A DNA stretch of 42,404 nucleotides from Planctomycetota bacterium (GTDB taxonomy: Bacteria > Planctomycetota > Phycisphaerae > SM23-33), in the NCBI GenBank assembly GCA_030635145.1, contig DAOVZK010000014.1:1-42404 (forward strand), read 5' to 3'. Positions 26,461 through 34,650 of the stretch are shown piece by piece. Below the pieces are notes generated by a model. The model did not search any database and had not been told where the DNA came from. It saw only the letters and a list, made by a program, of their open reading frames with translations. Position 1 is the first letter of the stretch. Each line of letters starts with the position of its first letter. Made by a program: the position numbers and the translations under genes.

Positions 26461-27574
26461 CCACCGCCGACATGACCCTCTCTATGAAATGAGTATCCGG
26501 CAAGGAAGCCACATAACACAACAACAAGAAGTCATTTTGGAACGACTTGCCAGAGTGCAATGGAAAGACGGGCTCTCTGATAAGAAAATGGGGGGCATTA
26601 TCGGCATAAGTCCGGCAACGATTAGCCTCCTGAAGTCCGGTAGCTATCGCGGCGACCACGATAAATATCTGGGACTGCTCAAGCAATGGCTGGACGAACG
26701 GGAAAAGGGCGAGAAAAAACCGCACGCGTTATATATCCCCACAACCATTGGGGAAAATATCCGCATGGTTTGTACGATGGCTGTGCAAAAACCCTGCATC
26801 GGTATAGTAAAGACACCTTCGGGCTGGGGAAAAACTGCCGCTCTACAGGAAGTAGGCAAACAAATCTCGCCGCGAGGGTGCTACATCCAGGCGGGTGAAG
26901 CAAGCGCCTACAAAAGAGACATGCTCTACACCTTGTGCCAAGCGATTGGCGTGCCCTACGTGTCGGCGACAGCTCGAGTGTACAGTGAGTTGGGCAAAAA
27001 ACTTGCTGAATTCTATGGCGGTGGAAGCGCAAACCCTTACCTGATCATCATCGACGAGGCGACCACACTAAAACATGCAACCATAAATATGCTGCGTAAC
27101 TTGCATGATGATGTTAACTGCAGGACGGCAATCGTGTTTGCCGACACTGTCAGTCGCCTTGATGGTTTTTTGTACGGATGCAATTCACAGGCGATTGCCG
27201 GCGGCAACGAACAACTGCGTTCTCGTGGCAATGCACAGTGTGTTGTAGACGCGACACAAACTCTTCCAGAAAAAGATATAGTTACCATCGCCCAAAGCAG
27301 CATCAAGATCACAGGAGCTCGCAAAAAATTAAATGCCGGTGCGGTCAAGTACCTCGTGAACCTCGCTGCTAAACCAGGGGCGCTTCGCAACGTCGTTAGT
27401 CGTGTCGAAAACGTCACGTTCTACGCAAAAGAAAAAAATGTGACCGCTGAATACAACGCAGCCCAGCTTGACTACGTGGGTATTCTTTCCGGCGATTCGT
27501 GGACAATGAAACACACAAAATCCCCCTTTGGCAATGCCGCAACAGCTACACAAAAATCACTTAGAGCACGTTAA
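26453..27574 (+). CDS. MuB-like AAA+ ATPase with N-terminal helix-turn-helix
   Basis: MuB-family ATPases bind target DNA and activate the transposase. The 373 residues contain an Xre-like helix-turn-helix (about 37-68, LSDKKMGGIIGISPATISLLKSG), Walker A TPSGWGKT (121-128) and Walker B LIIIDEA (197-203). The lid and sensor regions follow (about 265-340), with a short tail. Phage Mu B is about 312 residues and also has an N-terminal helix-turn-helix; here that part is clear. It overlaps the transposase gene by 8 bp, so both are made together. No TniQ- or TnsD-like target selector is encoded in the element. Confidence 0.9.
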   Translation: MNNHRRHDPLYEMSIRQGSHITQQQEVILERLARVQWKDGLSDKKMGGIIGISPATISLLKSGSYRGDHDKYLGLLKQWLDEREKGEKKPHALYIPTTIGENIRMVCTMAVQKPCIGIVKTPSGWGKTAALQEVGKQISPRGCYIQAGEASAYKRDMLYTLCQAIGVPYVSATARVYSELGKKLAEFYGGGSANPYLIIIDEATTLKHATINMLRNLHDDVNCRTAIVFADTVSRLDGFLYGCNSQAIAGGNEQLRSRGNAQCVVDATQTLPEKDIVTIAQSSIKITGARKKLNAGAVKYLVNLAAKPGALRNVVSRVENVTFYAKEKNVTAEYNAAQLDYVGILSGDSWTMKHTKSPFGNAATATQKSLRAR

Positions 27575-27801
27575 AGTTGACCGTTCGCCTTCCTGCTGAC
27601 TGCGGCGTAGGGTGGTGGCGTAGGAATCCGTCGTCATTGGCTGCAAATTTTGTATCTGACGCCACGGAATCGACCGCCCAGGGGGCTAATTGGAGCCCGG
27701 ATATTTTGCGGAAAACTCGCGGAAAACCGGCTGATTTGAATATCCCGTTTTTGAGGCATTAACACGCGTTTAAGCCCCGTATATAACCTGATATGTAGTT
27801 G
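27575..27801. other. Non-coding right end of the Mu-like element
   Basis: This is 227 bp without a convincing gene. It holds GTGGCGT (27615-27621) pairing with ACGCCAC (27659-27665), a short hairpin GGGCT/AGCCC (27683-27698), and a GCGGAAAA direct repeat near 27707-27724. Two inner copies of the tip motif, CCCG at 27744 and CCCCGTATA at 27775-27783, complete it. The spacing of the tip-like sites (about 27-32 bp) fits several transposase binding sites. Confidence 0.5.
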
Positions 27802-27812
27802 CCCCGTACAAG
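27775..27812 (-). repeat. Right end of the Mu-like element: tip repeat plus inner site
   Basis: On the minus strand CTTGTACGGGG (27812-27802) is the outer site, identical to the left tip over 11 bp. TATACGGGG (27783-27775) is the inner copy, 27 bp away. Confidence 0.6.
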
Positions 27813-27880
27813 CCATCCTGGGCGATCATTCACCCCATTCTCAACTGTCTCGCTCAATTACCCTATGCTGATTTCGCCTT

Positions 27881-27920
27881 TTATTTCCCGGCCTTTCCCG
27901 GCTTTTCCCGGTTTTTCCCA
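27881..27920. repeat. Four tandem 10-bp units around TTTCCCG
   Basis: TTATTTCCCG, GCCTTTCCCG, GCTTTTCCCG and GTTTTTCCCA follow one another in an exact 10-bp register, so the CCC blocks face the same side of the helix. The array lies in the gap between the transposon and the LysR gene. The remaining sequence from 27811 to 28089 shows no gene; AACTT/AAGTT half-sites near 28033-28055 may belong to LysR control. Confidence 0.6.
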
Positions 27921-28089
27921 CCAATCCTAAATCCCCCTTCATTTCGTAGCAACACGCTCTAATCCAGCCATGCTGTCTGTTGGTGAAATTTGCGGTTCCG
28001 CCGTTTTTTTCTGTACATTCCCATAAGCAAAGCTAAACTTATCATTAGTAAAGTTACAGTGAACCTTATCCTGTTTTCAAGGTGCTGAT

Positions 28090-28977
28090 ATGAATATCAA
28101 TGTGATGAAAACCTTTTGCGATCTGGTGGATACGGGAAGTTTTTCGCGGGCGGCCGAGTCGAATTACGTTTCGCAGTCGGCGGTTTCGCAGCAGCTGGCG
28201 AAGCTGGAGGGCGATTTGTCGGTTCAGCTGATTACGCGCGGCGGGGGCGGACTTGTCGTCCCTACCGATTCGGGAAAAGCGTTCTACGACGGGGCACGCG
28301 AAATCGTCCGCCGCTACGAGCAACTGCTCGGTGAAGTCAAAAGCGTTACCGACTCGGTTCGCGGTGTGCTGCGAGTTGGCACGATTTATTCGATCGGTTT
28401 TTATCTTCTCGATCCGTTTGTGCGGAAATTTTTCCAGGAACATCCCGACGTCAATCTTCACGTTTCGTATACCGGGTGGAACCGAATAGTGGCCTCAATC
28501 ATCAGCGGCGAGATGGACCTTGGTGTCGTGGCATGTCCCGAAAAAAACCGCTCGCTGGAAATTATTCCGCTGGTGGACGAGCAGCTTGTGGTGGTTTGTT
28601 CACCGTCGCACCGGCTGGCTGGAAAAAAAACAGTAACTAACGAAGATTTGGAAGGGGCCGGCTTTGTGGCCTTCGAGGCGAATATTCCAACACGGCAGCA
28701 TATCGATAAGCTGCTGAAGAAGGCCCACATCAACGTCGAAATCAAGATGGAGTTCGACAACATCGAGCTGCTCAAGCGGGCGATCATGGTCGGTGACGGG
28801 CTGAGCATTTTACCGCTGGATAATATCGTGCAGGAAACGCAGCGCGGTGACCTGTGCTTCATGAAATTTTCAGATCCCAAAAATTGGGTTCGTCCCGTCG
28901 GAGCCTGCCGCCGTCGCGGCCGCCAGCCAAGCCCCGCGGAAAAAATGTTCCTCGAACTGCTGAACCCGAAAAAGTAA
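28090..28977 (+). CDS. LysR-family transcription regulator
   Basis: The 295 residues show the standard N-terminal winged helix (about 3-62, with SFSRAAESNYVSQSAVSQQL) and a C-terminal two-lobed ligand-binding domain from about 90 (VLRVGTIYSIGFYLLDPFVR, DLGVVACPE, GLSILPLDN). The ligand is unknown; the fold resembles the CysB/CbbR branch. The start has AAGG eleven bases upstream. No gene is divergent from it here, so its target is not obvious, though the class may control the following genes or itself. Confidence 0.93.
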   Translation: MNINVMKTFCDLVDTGSFSRAAESNYVSQSAVSQQLAKLEGDLSVQLITRGGGGLVVPTDSGKAFYDGAREIVRRYEQLLGEVKSVTDSVRGVLRVGTIYSIGFYLLDPFVRKFFQEHPDVNLHVSYTGWNRIVASIISGEMDLGVVACPEKNRSLEIIPLVDEQLVVVCSPSHRLAGKKTVTNEDLEGAGFVAFEANIPTRQHIDKLLKKAHINVEIKMEFDNIELLKRAIMVGDGLSILPLDNIVQETQRGDLCFMKFSDPKNWVRPVGACRRRGRQPSPAEKMFLELLNPKK

Positions 28978-29006
28978 GACAGGGAAATAACGCGTAACCC
29001 CCGGCG

Positions 29007-29026
29007 GAATTTTGGACAGGATAATA
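29007..29026 (+). repeat. 20-nt intergenic repeat, copy 2
   Basis: GAATTTTGGACAGGATAATA lies 36 bp before the CCA-adding enzyme gene. It differs by one base from the minus-strand copy at 8508-8527. Confidence 0.6.
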
Positions 29027-29061
29027 AAATCATTGAGATAGTGTGAGCGGTTACAAAAAAT

Positions 29062-30333
29062 ATGACGAAACAAGCGGACAAGGCGACGGGGATGTGGGTT
29101 ATTCGCAAGCTGCGAGCGGCGGGTTTTGAGGCGTTGTTCGCGGGTGGATGCGTTCGCGATATGCTCATGGGCGCTCGGCCGAGCGACTACGATATCGCCA
29201 CCGACGCAACCCCGCGGCAGGTCGCGAAGATTTTCCCGCGTGTTGTGATGGTGGGGGCGAAGTTCGGCGTGGCGATTGTTATGCGCGGACTCCGCCAGGT
29301 AGAAGTCGCAACATTTCGCAGCGACCTTTCGTATTCTGACGGCCGCCGGCCTGACGCGGTAAAATTCTCCACGCCGCGCGAAGATGCACTCCGCCGCGAC
29401 TTTACCATCAACGGAATCTTCTACGATCCCATCGCCGATGAAGTCATCGACTACGTCGGCGGGCAGAAAGACATCGCCGCCGGGGTCATCCGCACAATTG
29501 GCAAACCCGACAAACGCTTCGCCGAGGATTATCTGCGAATGCTGCGGGGAGTGCGGTTTTCGATTCGGCTGGGATTTCGTATCGCGCCGCCGACGGCCGC
29601 CGCCGTGAAGAAGTACGCGAAAAATATTTCGAAAATCAGCGGCGAACGAATTTGTGACGAACTCGGCAAGATGCTGGGCGGCAGGGCTGTGCCCGATGCG
29701 CTACAGCTGCTGGAGAATCTTAAACTCGCACCTGAAATTCTGCCGGAACTTTTCCAAAAAGATGGGCAGGGGCGCTGGACGCGCACCGTGCAGCGAGTTT
29801 CGCTGGTGGCGGGCACAGTTGATGCGATGCTGAACTTCGCCGCACTGCTCAACGATCTGAGCAAAACCGAAATCAGTAAAATCGTTCGCCGCTGGGGCGC
29901 TTCGAATCAGTTTAAGACTGTCGTTACGTGGTGCAGCGAACATCGCGACGATTGGGCACTCGCCTCCGACAATTTTGCAAAACTTCCGTTGTGCGATCTC
30001 AAGCGAATCATCGCCTCCGACAATTGGCCGCACCTAAAATGCATCTGGACCGCCCGCGAACAAATGCAGACTACCCGCCGAACGCTTACGAATCGTGTGA
30101 TGCGGCGGATACGCGGGATCGATCCCAAACTTATCGCTCCGGAGCGATTTGTTACCGGGGCCGACCTGATGAAGATGCAGCTACGCGAATCTCGCGCCAT
30201 CGGTAAAATTCTCGACGAACTTTACGACGCGCAGCTAAACGAAACCATCACCTCCCGCAAGCAGGCACTGGCGATGGCGAAGGTCGTAGCACGACAGGCA
30301 ACAGCGAGCCGCGGTGGCAATGGTCGACCCTAA
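29062..30333 (+). CDS. cca: CCA tRNA nucleotidyltransferase / poly(A) polymerase family
   Basis: Class II nucleotidyltransferase of the tRNA-CCA-adding and poly(A) polymerase group. It shows GGCVRDMLMG (28-37), the metal-binding DYD (42-44), the strand pair around VATFRSD, the conserved RRDFTINGIFYDP and the nucleotide-recognition EDYLRMLRGVRFS. The C-terminal part is helical and binds RNA. At 423 residues it is of normal length. The tRNA-Glu at 35564 has no encoded CCA, so a CCA-adding activity is needed in this organism; I therefore favour cca over pcnB, but sequence alone does not separate them fully. Confidence 0.88.
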   Translation: MTKQADKATGMWVIRKLRAAGFEALFAGGCVRDMLMGARPSDYDIATDATPRQVAKIFPRVVMVGAKFGVAIVMRGLRQVEVATFRSDLSYSDGRRPDAVKFSTPREDALRRDFTINGIFYDPIADEVIDYVGGQKDIAAGVIRTIGKPDKRFAEDYLRMLRGVRFSIRLGFRIAPPTAAAVKKYAKNISKISGERICDELGKMLGGRAVPDALQLLENLKLAPEILPELFQKDGQGRWTRTVQRVSLVAGTVDAMLNFAALLNDLSKTEISKIVRRWGASNQFKTVVTWCSEHRDDWALASDNFAKLPLCDLKRIIASDNWPHLKCIWTAREQMQTTRRTLTNRVMRRIRGIDPKLIAPERFVTGADLMKMQLRESRAIGKILDELYDAQLNETITSRKQALAMAKVVARQATASRGGNGRP

Positions 30334-30349
30334 CTATTGGAAATAACTG

Positions 30350-31303
30350 ATGAGTAAACCACGCAAGCACCATTATGTATCGCAATTTTATCTTAGAGGG
30401 TTTACTTCAGACAACAACAAGAAAAATGGGCTGTATGTTCTAGATTTAGAGTCTGGCAACCAGTGGAAATCTACATCGAAAGACGTTGCTTGTGAAAGAG
30501 ATTTTTACATGTTGGATTTTGATGGCGATGATGCAATAGCACTCGAAAAATGGTTCAGCGATGTCGAAAATCGGGCAGCCCCCGTGATTTCCCAAATTAT
30601 TGAGTCGGGTATCATTCCTGATAATGAAGAGTACAAACATCTTATAGATTTTTTAGGTGCTATGGCAGTAAAAGTTCCCGGTGTCCTGAACATGCTCGAT
30701 GATTTCTACGAACGAATTATTAGGAGAGTAATGTGGCAAATGACGGATACAAAGGAAGAATGGGAAGTGTTAGTCAAAAAATCACGAGACGATGGTTTAG
30801 AAATCCCTGATGTTTCATGGGAACAGATTAAAGAGCTTGTTGCGAAAAAAGATAATTATACGGTTACATTTCAACAAAACTACCGGATGGGCATGATTCT
30901 TCGACTAATACCAATACTGTTGCCATTGCTCGCAAAACGCAAATGGACTTTTATGAGAGGTGTAGATGATGCACCAAAAATTATATCCTCAGATCGCCCT
31001 TTGCTTCTTTGTTGGAATGATCCCGCAGACAAAGGCTGCATGTCGCCAGGTTTTGGACTTCCAGGTACAAATGTGTCGATTGCTTTGGATCAGAATAGCA
31101 TTTTAATAGGGGTCTTTGAAGCTGCTCTGCCCAGCCCCCGGTTGGATGCTATGACGGTTGGTGTCTTCAACATGTGGATAGGCTTGCAAGCCGAAAGGTT
31201 TATATATAGTACAGAGGAAGATTTCGTGATAACAATGGAGGATGGTACCATTGGGAATAAGGATCAATTTCTTGAACTTCTCCAGAAAACTAGAAACCCA
31301 TAA
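30350..31303 (+). CDS. DUF4238 family protein (317 aa)
   Basis: The N-terminus KPRKHHYVSQFYLRGFTSD is the signature of DUF4238 (family pattern HYVPQFYLRNF), with VACERDFYML following as usual. No biochemical role is established for the family. The gene is clearly AT-richer than cca upstream and the DUF4954 gene downstream, and is followed directly by a cluster of palindromic repeats. It therefore looks like a later arrival between housekeeping genes. It starts 17 bp after cca, with no strong ribosome site. Confidence 0.85.
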   Translation: MSKPRKHHYVSQFYLRGFTSDNNKKNGLYVLDLESGNQWKSTSKDVACERDFYMLDFDGDDAIALEKWFSDVENRAAPVISQIIESGIIPDNEEYKHLIDFLGAMAVKVPGVLNMLDDFYERIIRRVMWQMTDTKEEWEVLVKKSRDDGLEIPDVSWEQIKELVAKKDNYTVTFQQNYRMGMILRLIPILLPLLAKRKWTFMRGVDDAPKIISSDRPLLLCWNDPADKGCMSPGFGLPGTNVSIALDQNSILIGVFEAALPSPRLDAMTVGVFNMWIGLQAERFIYSTEEDFVITMEDGTIGNKDQFLELLQKTRNP

Positions 31304-31339
31304 TCTTGTGTATTAGGTACTGCGTTTGGCATAAATTCA

Positions 31340-31560
31340 ATTATGTAGCCCTGAAAGGGCTATAAGGATTTAGCCGGGGGTAGAGCGAAGCGGAACCCCC
31401 GGGTTGATGTTTTAAAGAAACAAGCCCCAACGGGGCGACAGAATCGTGGGGGTAATTGCAAAGTTACTGCCGCCCTTTCAGGGCTAGTAAATTTTTGGAG
31501 GCTCTTGTCCGGGGGCTTACGCCGCCCGGCTAAACCCTGACCACCCCTTTGGGGTTAAGA
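31340..31560. repeat. Cluster of REP-like palindromes
   Basis: Several hairpins follow one another. They are AGCCCTGAAAGGGCT (31347-31361), a GGGGGT/ACCCCC stem around 31376-31401, GCCCCAACGGGGC (about 31425-31437), GCCCTTTCAGGGC (31472-31484, an inverted copy of the first core) and a CCGGG-rich stem near 31510-31533. Such arrays are common between genes in Planctomycetes and Bacteroidetes (family knowledge). No coding sequence is present from 31304 to 31819. Confidence 0.7.
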
Positions 31561-31582
31561 TTACGCTTTTTCGGCGATTTCC

Positions 31583-31760
31583 TTGGGCGTTGGATATTCC
31601 GTGTTGGATATTGGGGGTTTAATTTCAATCTTTCATGGCTACCCGGCTGCGCCGTGTTTCCATGCCACCCAGAAAGAACTGGATCCCCGCCTGTGCGCGA
31701 GGATGACAAAAAATTACAAATCCGCAATTCCCAATTGAAAATTGCAAATCGGAAATTGCA
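31583..31760. repeat. Further intergenic repeats before rnpB
   Basis: GTTGGATATT occurs twice within about 25 bp near 31588-31613. The stretch near 31679-31708 (CTGGATCCCCGCC, then GCGAGGATGACA) matches the pattern of widespread intergenic repeats read as CTGGATCCCCGCC...GGATGACA. AATTGC-rich direct repeats follow at 31723-31760. No gene is seen. Confidence 0.4.
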
Positions 31761-31819
31761 ACCGGTACCACCGGTGGGGCGGATTGCTCTTGGGCTTGAA
31801 ATCGTGTATACTTGTTGGT

Positions 31820-32261
31820 GGCCAGATGCGTGGAAGGCCGCTCCCTGTTTCGGCAGGGGGAGGAAAGTCCGGGCACCACTGAACTACGGTGGTGGGTAAC
31901 GCCCACCGTCGCCGGGCGGTTCGCCGCTTGTCGATAGGGACAGTGCCACAGAAAATATACCGCCCCTCGCGCGGATGTCAGCAATGGCATCGAGCCCCCG
32001 TCATAAGGCTGCGAGGAGTAAGGGTGAAATGGTGCGGTAAGAGCGCACCGCGCGGGTTGTGAGGCTCGCGGCAGGGTAAACCCCACCGGGTGCAAGGTCA
32101 AGCAGCGACGAGGTTTGGTTCGGACCGTTCGAGTCGCGGGTAGGCCGCTTCCCATTGGGAGAGCGCGGCAGCAATGTCGCGTCAAGATAAATGGTCTTCG
32201 CCACCGGCGCCGTGACCCGCGGCGTCGGAGGAACAGAACTCGGCTTACAGCGCATCTGGCC
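31820..32261 (+). ncRNA. rnpB: RNase P RNA
   Basis: This is the catalytic RNA that matures tRNA 5' ends. The outer stem P1 is perfect: GGCCAGATGCG (31820-31830) with CGCATCTGGCC (32251-32261). The conserved GAGGAAAGTCCGGGC lies at 31860-31874, and the matching 3' element ACAGAACTCGGCTTAC near 32234. GCAGGGTAAACCCCACCGGG and AAGGTCAAG-type elements lie between, as in bacterial type A RNA. Length of about 442 nt is on the long side. The AT-rich tail GGGTTTTTTT follows directly. Confidence 0.95.
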
Positions 32262-32271
32262 GGGTTTTTTT
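32249..32271 (+). terminator. Probable end signal of rnpB
   Basis: The 3' arm of P1 is followed by GGG and a run of seven T residues (32265-32271), so the closing stem and the U-tract can act as an intrinsic terminator. Confidence 0.5.
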
Positions 32272-32433
32272 AATTAACGGTTAGACTCCCGGATTTCTCC
32301 CGCCATATTCTTTGCACTCCCACGTCCCCAACGGCCGATAAACATTTGTACTGAATATGCGGAACATATGGAAAAAATCATAAAAGCGTGAGAAGTGTTT
32401 ACTGATTTCGGGTTACATTTGCAGGAAGCGAAA

Positions 32434-34638
32434 ATGGCAAAGATACAGGTTGTTACAAAAGATAGCGTCGGTCACGGGTTTGTGCCGCAGGAATTTCTCG
32501 CCAAAGGGTGCGACGAGTACACGATGCGGAATCTTCAGTCGAATTTCGTGGCTGATGAGTGGCGTAAACTTTCCCCGAACGAAATCGAAACACTCGTGAA
32601 AAACGGTAACACCAGCGACGACTGGAGCGAGCTGCTGGTGACGGACGAATTCGACGCGCGGCAAATCAAAAACTGCGAATTTTTCGGCCTCGTGCGTATC
32701 GCCCGCGTTTCCGACGTTAGTCTCAAACATCACGACCTGACCGTCCCGGTCGGCATCACGAATTCTCGCATCATTTCCTGCGACATCGGTAACGATACGG
32801 CGATCCATAATGTGCGGCACCTTTCGCATTACATCATCGGCGACAACGTCATGCTGCTGAATATCGACGAGATGCACACGTCTGACTATGCGAAGTTCGG
32901 CAACGGATTTTTGAAGCAGGGCGAGGACGAATCGGTGCGAATCTGGTTAGACCTCGGCAACGAAGCCGGCGGACGATCCGTCGCACCGTTTGACGGAATG
33001 ACACCCGGTGACGCCTATCTCTGGAGCCGCCGCCGAGACGATACCGAACTCATGAACCGCCTGCTGGAAATCACACAAAATCAGTTCGACCCCCGCCGCG
33101 GATACTACGGCGAGGTTGCACCGAACTGCGTAATCAAAAATTCGCGAATCGTCAAGGATGTGAAAGTTGGGCCGTGCGCGTATATCAAAGGTGCCAACAA
33201 GCTCAAAAATCTCACGATCAATTCATCCGAGGCAGAACCGACACAAATCGGTGAAGGCGTGGAGCTGGTAAACGGAATCATCGCGTCTGGCTGCCACATT
33301 TTCTACGGCTGTAAAGCGGTGCGGTTCATCATGGGCACCAACAGCAATCTTAAGTACGGCGCAAGATTGATCAATTCGTATCTCGGCGACAACTCGACGG
33401 TTTCCTGCTGCGAGATTTTGTACAATCTGATTTTCCCCGCACACGAGCAGCATCACAACAATTCGTTTTTGACGGCCTCGCTCGTGATGGGCCAATCCAA
33501 CATCGCAGCCGGTGCCACAATCGGATCGAATCACAATTCCCGCTCCAACGACGGTGAAATTATCGCCGGCCGCGGGTTCTGGCCGGGTCTGTGCACGACG
33601 CTGAAACATTCGTCGCGGTTCGCATCGTTTACCCTCATCGCCAAGGGCGACTACCCCAGCGAACTCGACATCACGCTGCCGTTTGCACTGCTGAGCAACG
33701 ACACGTCCAACGATCAGCTGTGCGTGATTCCCGCGTACTGGTGGTTGTACAACATGTACGCCCTGGCCCGCAACAGCTGGAAATTCAACGCTCGCGACAA
33801 GCGGCAAGTCAAGGTGCAGAACGTCGAATTCGACTACCTTGCCCCCGACACCGCCGAGGAAATGACCGAAGCTATGCGGTTGCTGGAGCTTTGGACCGGC
33901 AAGGCTGTCGCTCGAAGCGAAGGTCAAAACATTTCCAACGATGACGAATTAACCAAGCTCGGGCGTGCCATGCTCAGCGACAAAACCCAGAGCGAAACCG
34001 TCGACGCACTTAAAGTGCTCGGGGAAAATATGGAACACTCGCGGCGCAATGTCGTGATTCTCAAGGTGCGGAAGGCCTGGAACGCGTATCGCGACATGCT
34101 GCATTTTTACGGCGTGCGAAATCTGATGGATTACATGGCCGCGAGCGAAAAAACACGACTTGCGGATATGGTTTCCGCCCTCAACGCTCCGCGCGAAAGT
34201 CGCTGGATGAATGTCGGTGGCCAAATCGTGCTGGAGTCTGACTTCGAGGCCGTCTGCAACGCCATCAAGGAAAAAACCCTCGACGACTGGCCGACAATTC
34301 ACGAAGCGTTCGACCGGTTGTGGGAAAAATATCCCACCGATAAACAGCAGCACGCCTTCGCGACGCTGCTGCAGGTTATGGACGCAAAAACGTTAACGTC
34401 CGATGTTTGGAACGCTGCCCTCGACAAGGCTGTCGATATCCAAAAATACGTTTGCGATCAAACCTACAAGACGCGGCTGAAAGACTTCGAAAATCATTTC
34501 CGGCAAACAACGTTCCGCAACAACGACGAAATGCTCGCCGTCGTCGGAACAATCGAAGATAACAGCTTCGTCAAACAGGTACGGGAAGAAACGCAAGCCT
34601 TCGAGAAACTCGTTGGTGGCATAAAACGGCGTGGATAA
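32434..34638 (+). CDS. DUF4954 family protein with left-handed beta-helix
   Basis: ATG 32434 has AGGAAG eight bases upstream and begins MAKIQVVTKDSV; the frame is open to GTG 32395 but without a ribosome site. The 734 residues match DUF4954: an N-terminal segment (LSPNEIETLVKNGNTSDDWSELLV), then hexapeptide-like turns forming a parallel beta-helix (for example NCVIKNSRIVKDVKVGPCAYIKGANKL and VELVNGIIASGCHIFYGCKAV). A helical C-terminal third follows. Beta-helices of this kind occur in sugar-nucleotide acyl- and nucleotidyltransferases, but the function of DUF4954 is not established to my knowledge. It stands alone after rnpB. Confidence 0.85.
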   Translation: MAKIQVVTKDSVGHGFVPQEFLAKGCDEYTMRNLQSNFVADEWRKLSPNEIETLVKNGNTSDDWSELLVTDEFDARQIKNCEFFGLVRIARVSDVSLKHHDLTVPVGITNSRIISCDIGNDTAIHNVRHLSHYIIGDNVMLLNIDEMHTSDYAKFGNGFLKQGEDESVRIWLDLGNEAGGRSVAPFDGMTPGDAYLWSRRRDDTELMNRLLEITQNQFDPRRGYYGEVAPNCVIKNSRIVKDVKVGPCAYIKGANKLKNLTINSSEAEPTQIGEGVELVNGIIASGCHIFYGCKAVRFIMGTNSNLKYGARLINSYLGDNSTVSCCEILYNLIFPAHEQHHNNSFLTASLVMGQSNIAAGATIGSNHNSRSNDGEIIAGRGFWPGLCTTLKHSSRFASFTLIAKGDYPSELDITLPFALLSNDTSNDQLCVIPAYWWLYNMYALARNSWKFNARDKRQVKVQNVEFDYLAPDTAEEMTEAMRLLELWTGKAVARSEGQNISNDDELTKLGRAMLSDKTQSETVDALKVLGENMEHSRRNVVILKVRKAWNAYRDMLHFYGVRNLMDYMAASEKTRLADMVSALNAPRESRWMNVGGQIVLESDFEAVCNAIKEKTLDDWPTIHEAFDRLWEKYPTDKQQHAFATLLQVMDAKTLTSDVWNAALDKAVDIQKYVCDQTYKTRLKDFENHFRQTTFRNNDEMLAVVGTIEDNSFVKQVREETQAFEKLVGGIKRRG

Positions 34639-34650
34639 TCCTGCGTTGGA

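Larger units (their letters stand above)
23212..27810 (+). mobile_element. Compact Mu-like transposon (transposase, AAA+ ATPase, small protein, structured left end)
   Basis: The tips are TGTACGGGG at 23212-23220 and its inverted copy CCCCGTACA at 27802-27810; including the flanking CT/AG the match is 11 bp. TGT and ACA termini are characteristic of Mu- and Tn7-type elements. Inside are a small unknown gene, a MuA-like DDE transposase and a MuB-like ATPase, all plus-strand. Degenerate inner copies of the tip motif occur on both ends, as expected for several transposase binding sites. No phage structural genes are present, so this is a transposon of about 4.6 kb rather than a Mu prophage. I found no 5-bp target duplication at these borders (TAACT before, AGCCA after), so the exact ends are likely but not proven. 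Confidence 0.75.

Noticed and set aside
27577-27762. 61-codon plus-strand frame after the ATPase gene
   Set aside because: It has no ribosome site or recognisable features and overlaps the inner transposon end sites.
23207-27815. 5-bp target-site duplication of the Mu-like element
   Set aside because: The bases next to the tips (TAACT and AGCCA) do not match, nor do alternatives shifted by one or two bases.
27881-27920. CRISPR array
   Set aside because: Units are only 10 bp with no spacers and no cas genes are near.
31625-32185. Minus-strand open frames across rnpB
   Set aside because: The region is RNase P RNA, with both conserved ends present; the frames are by-products of its GC content.
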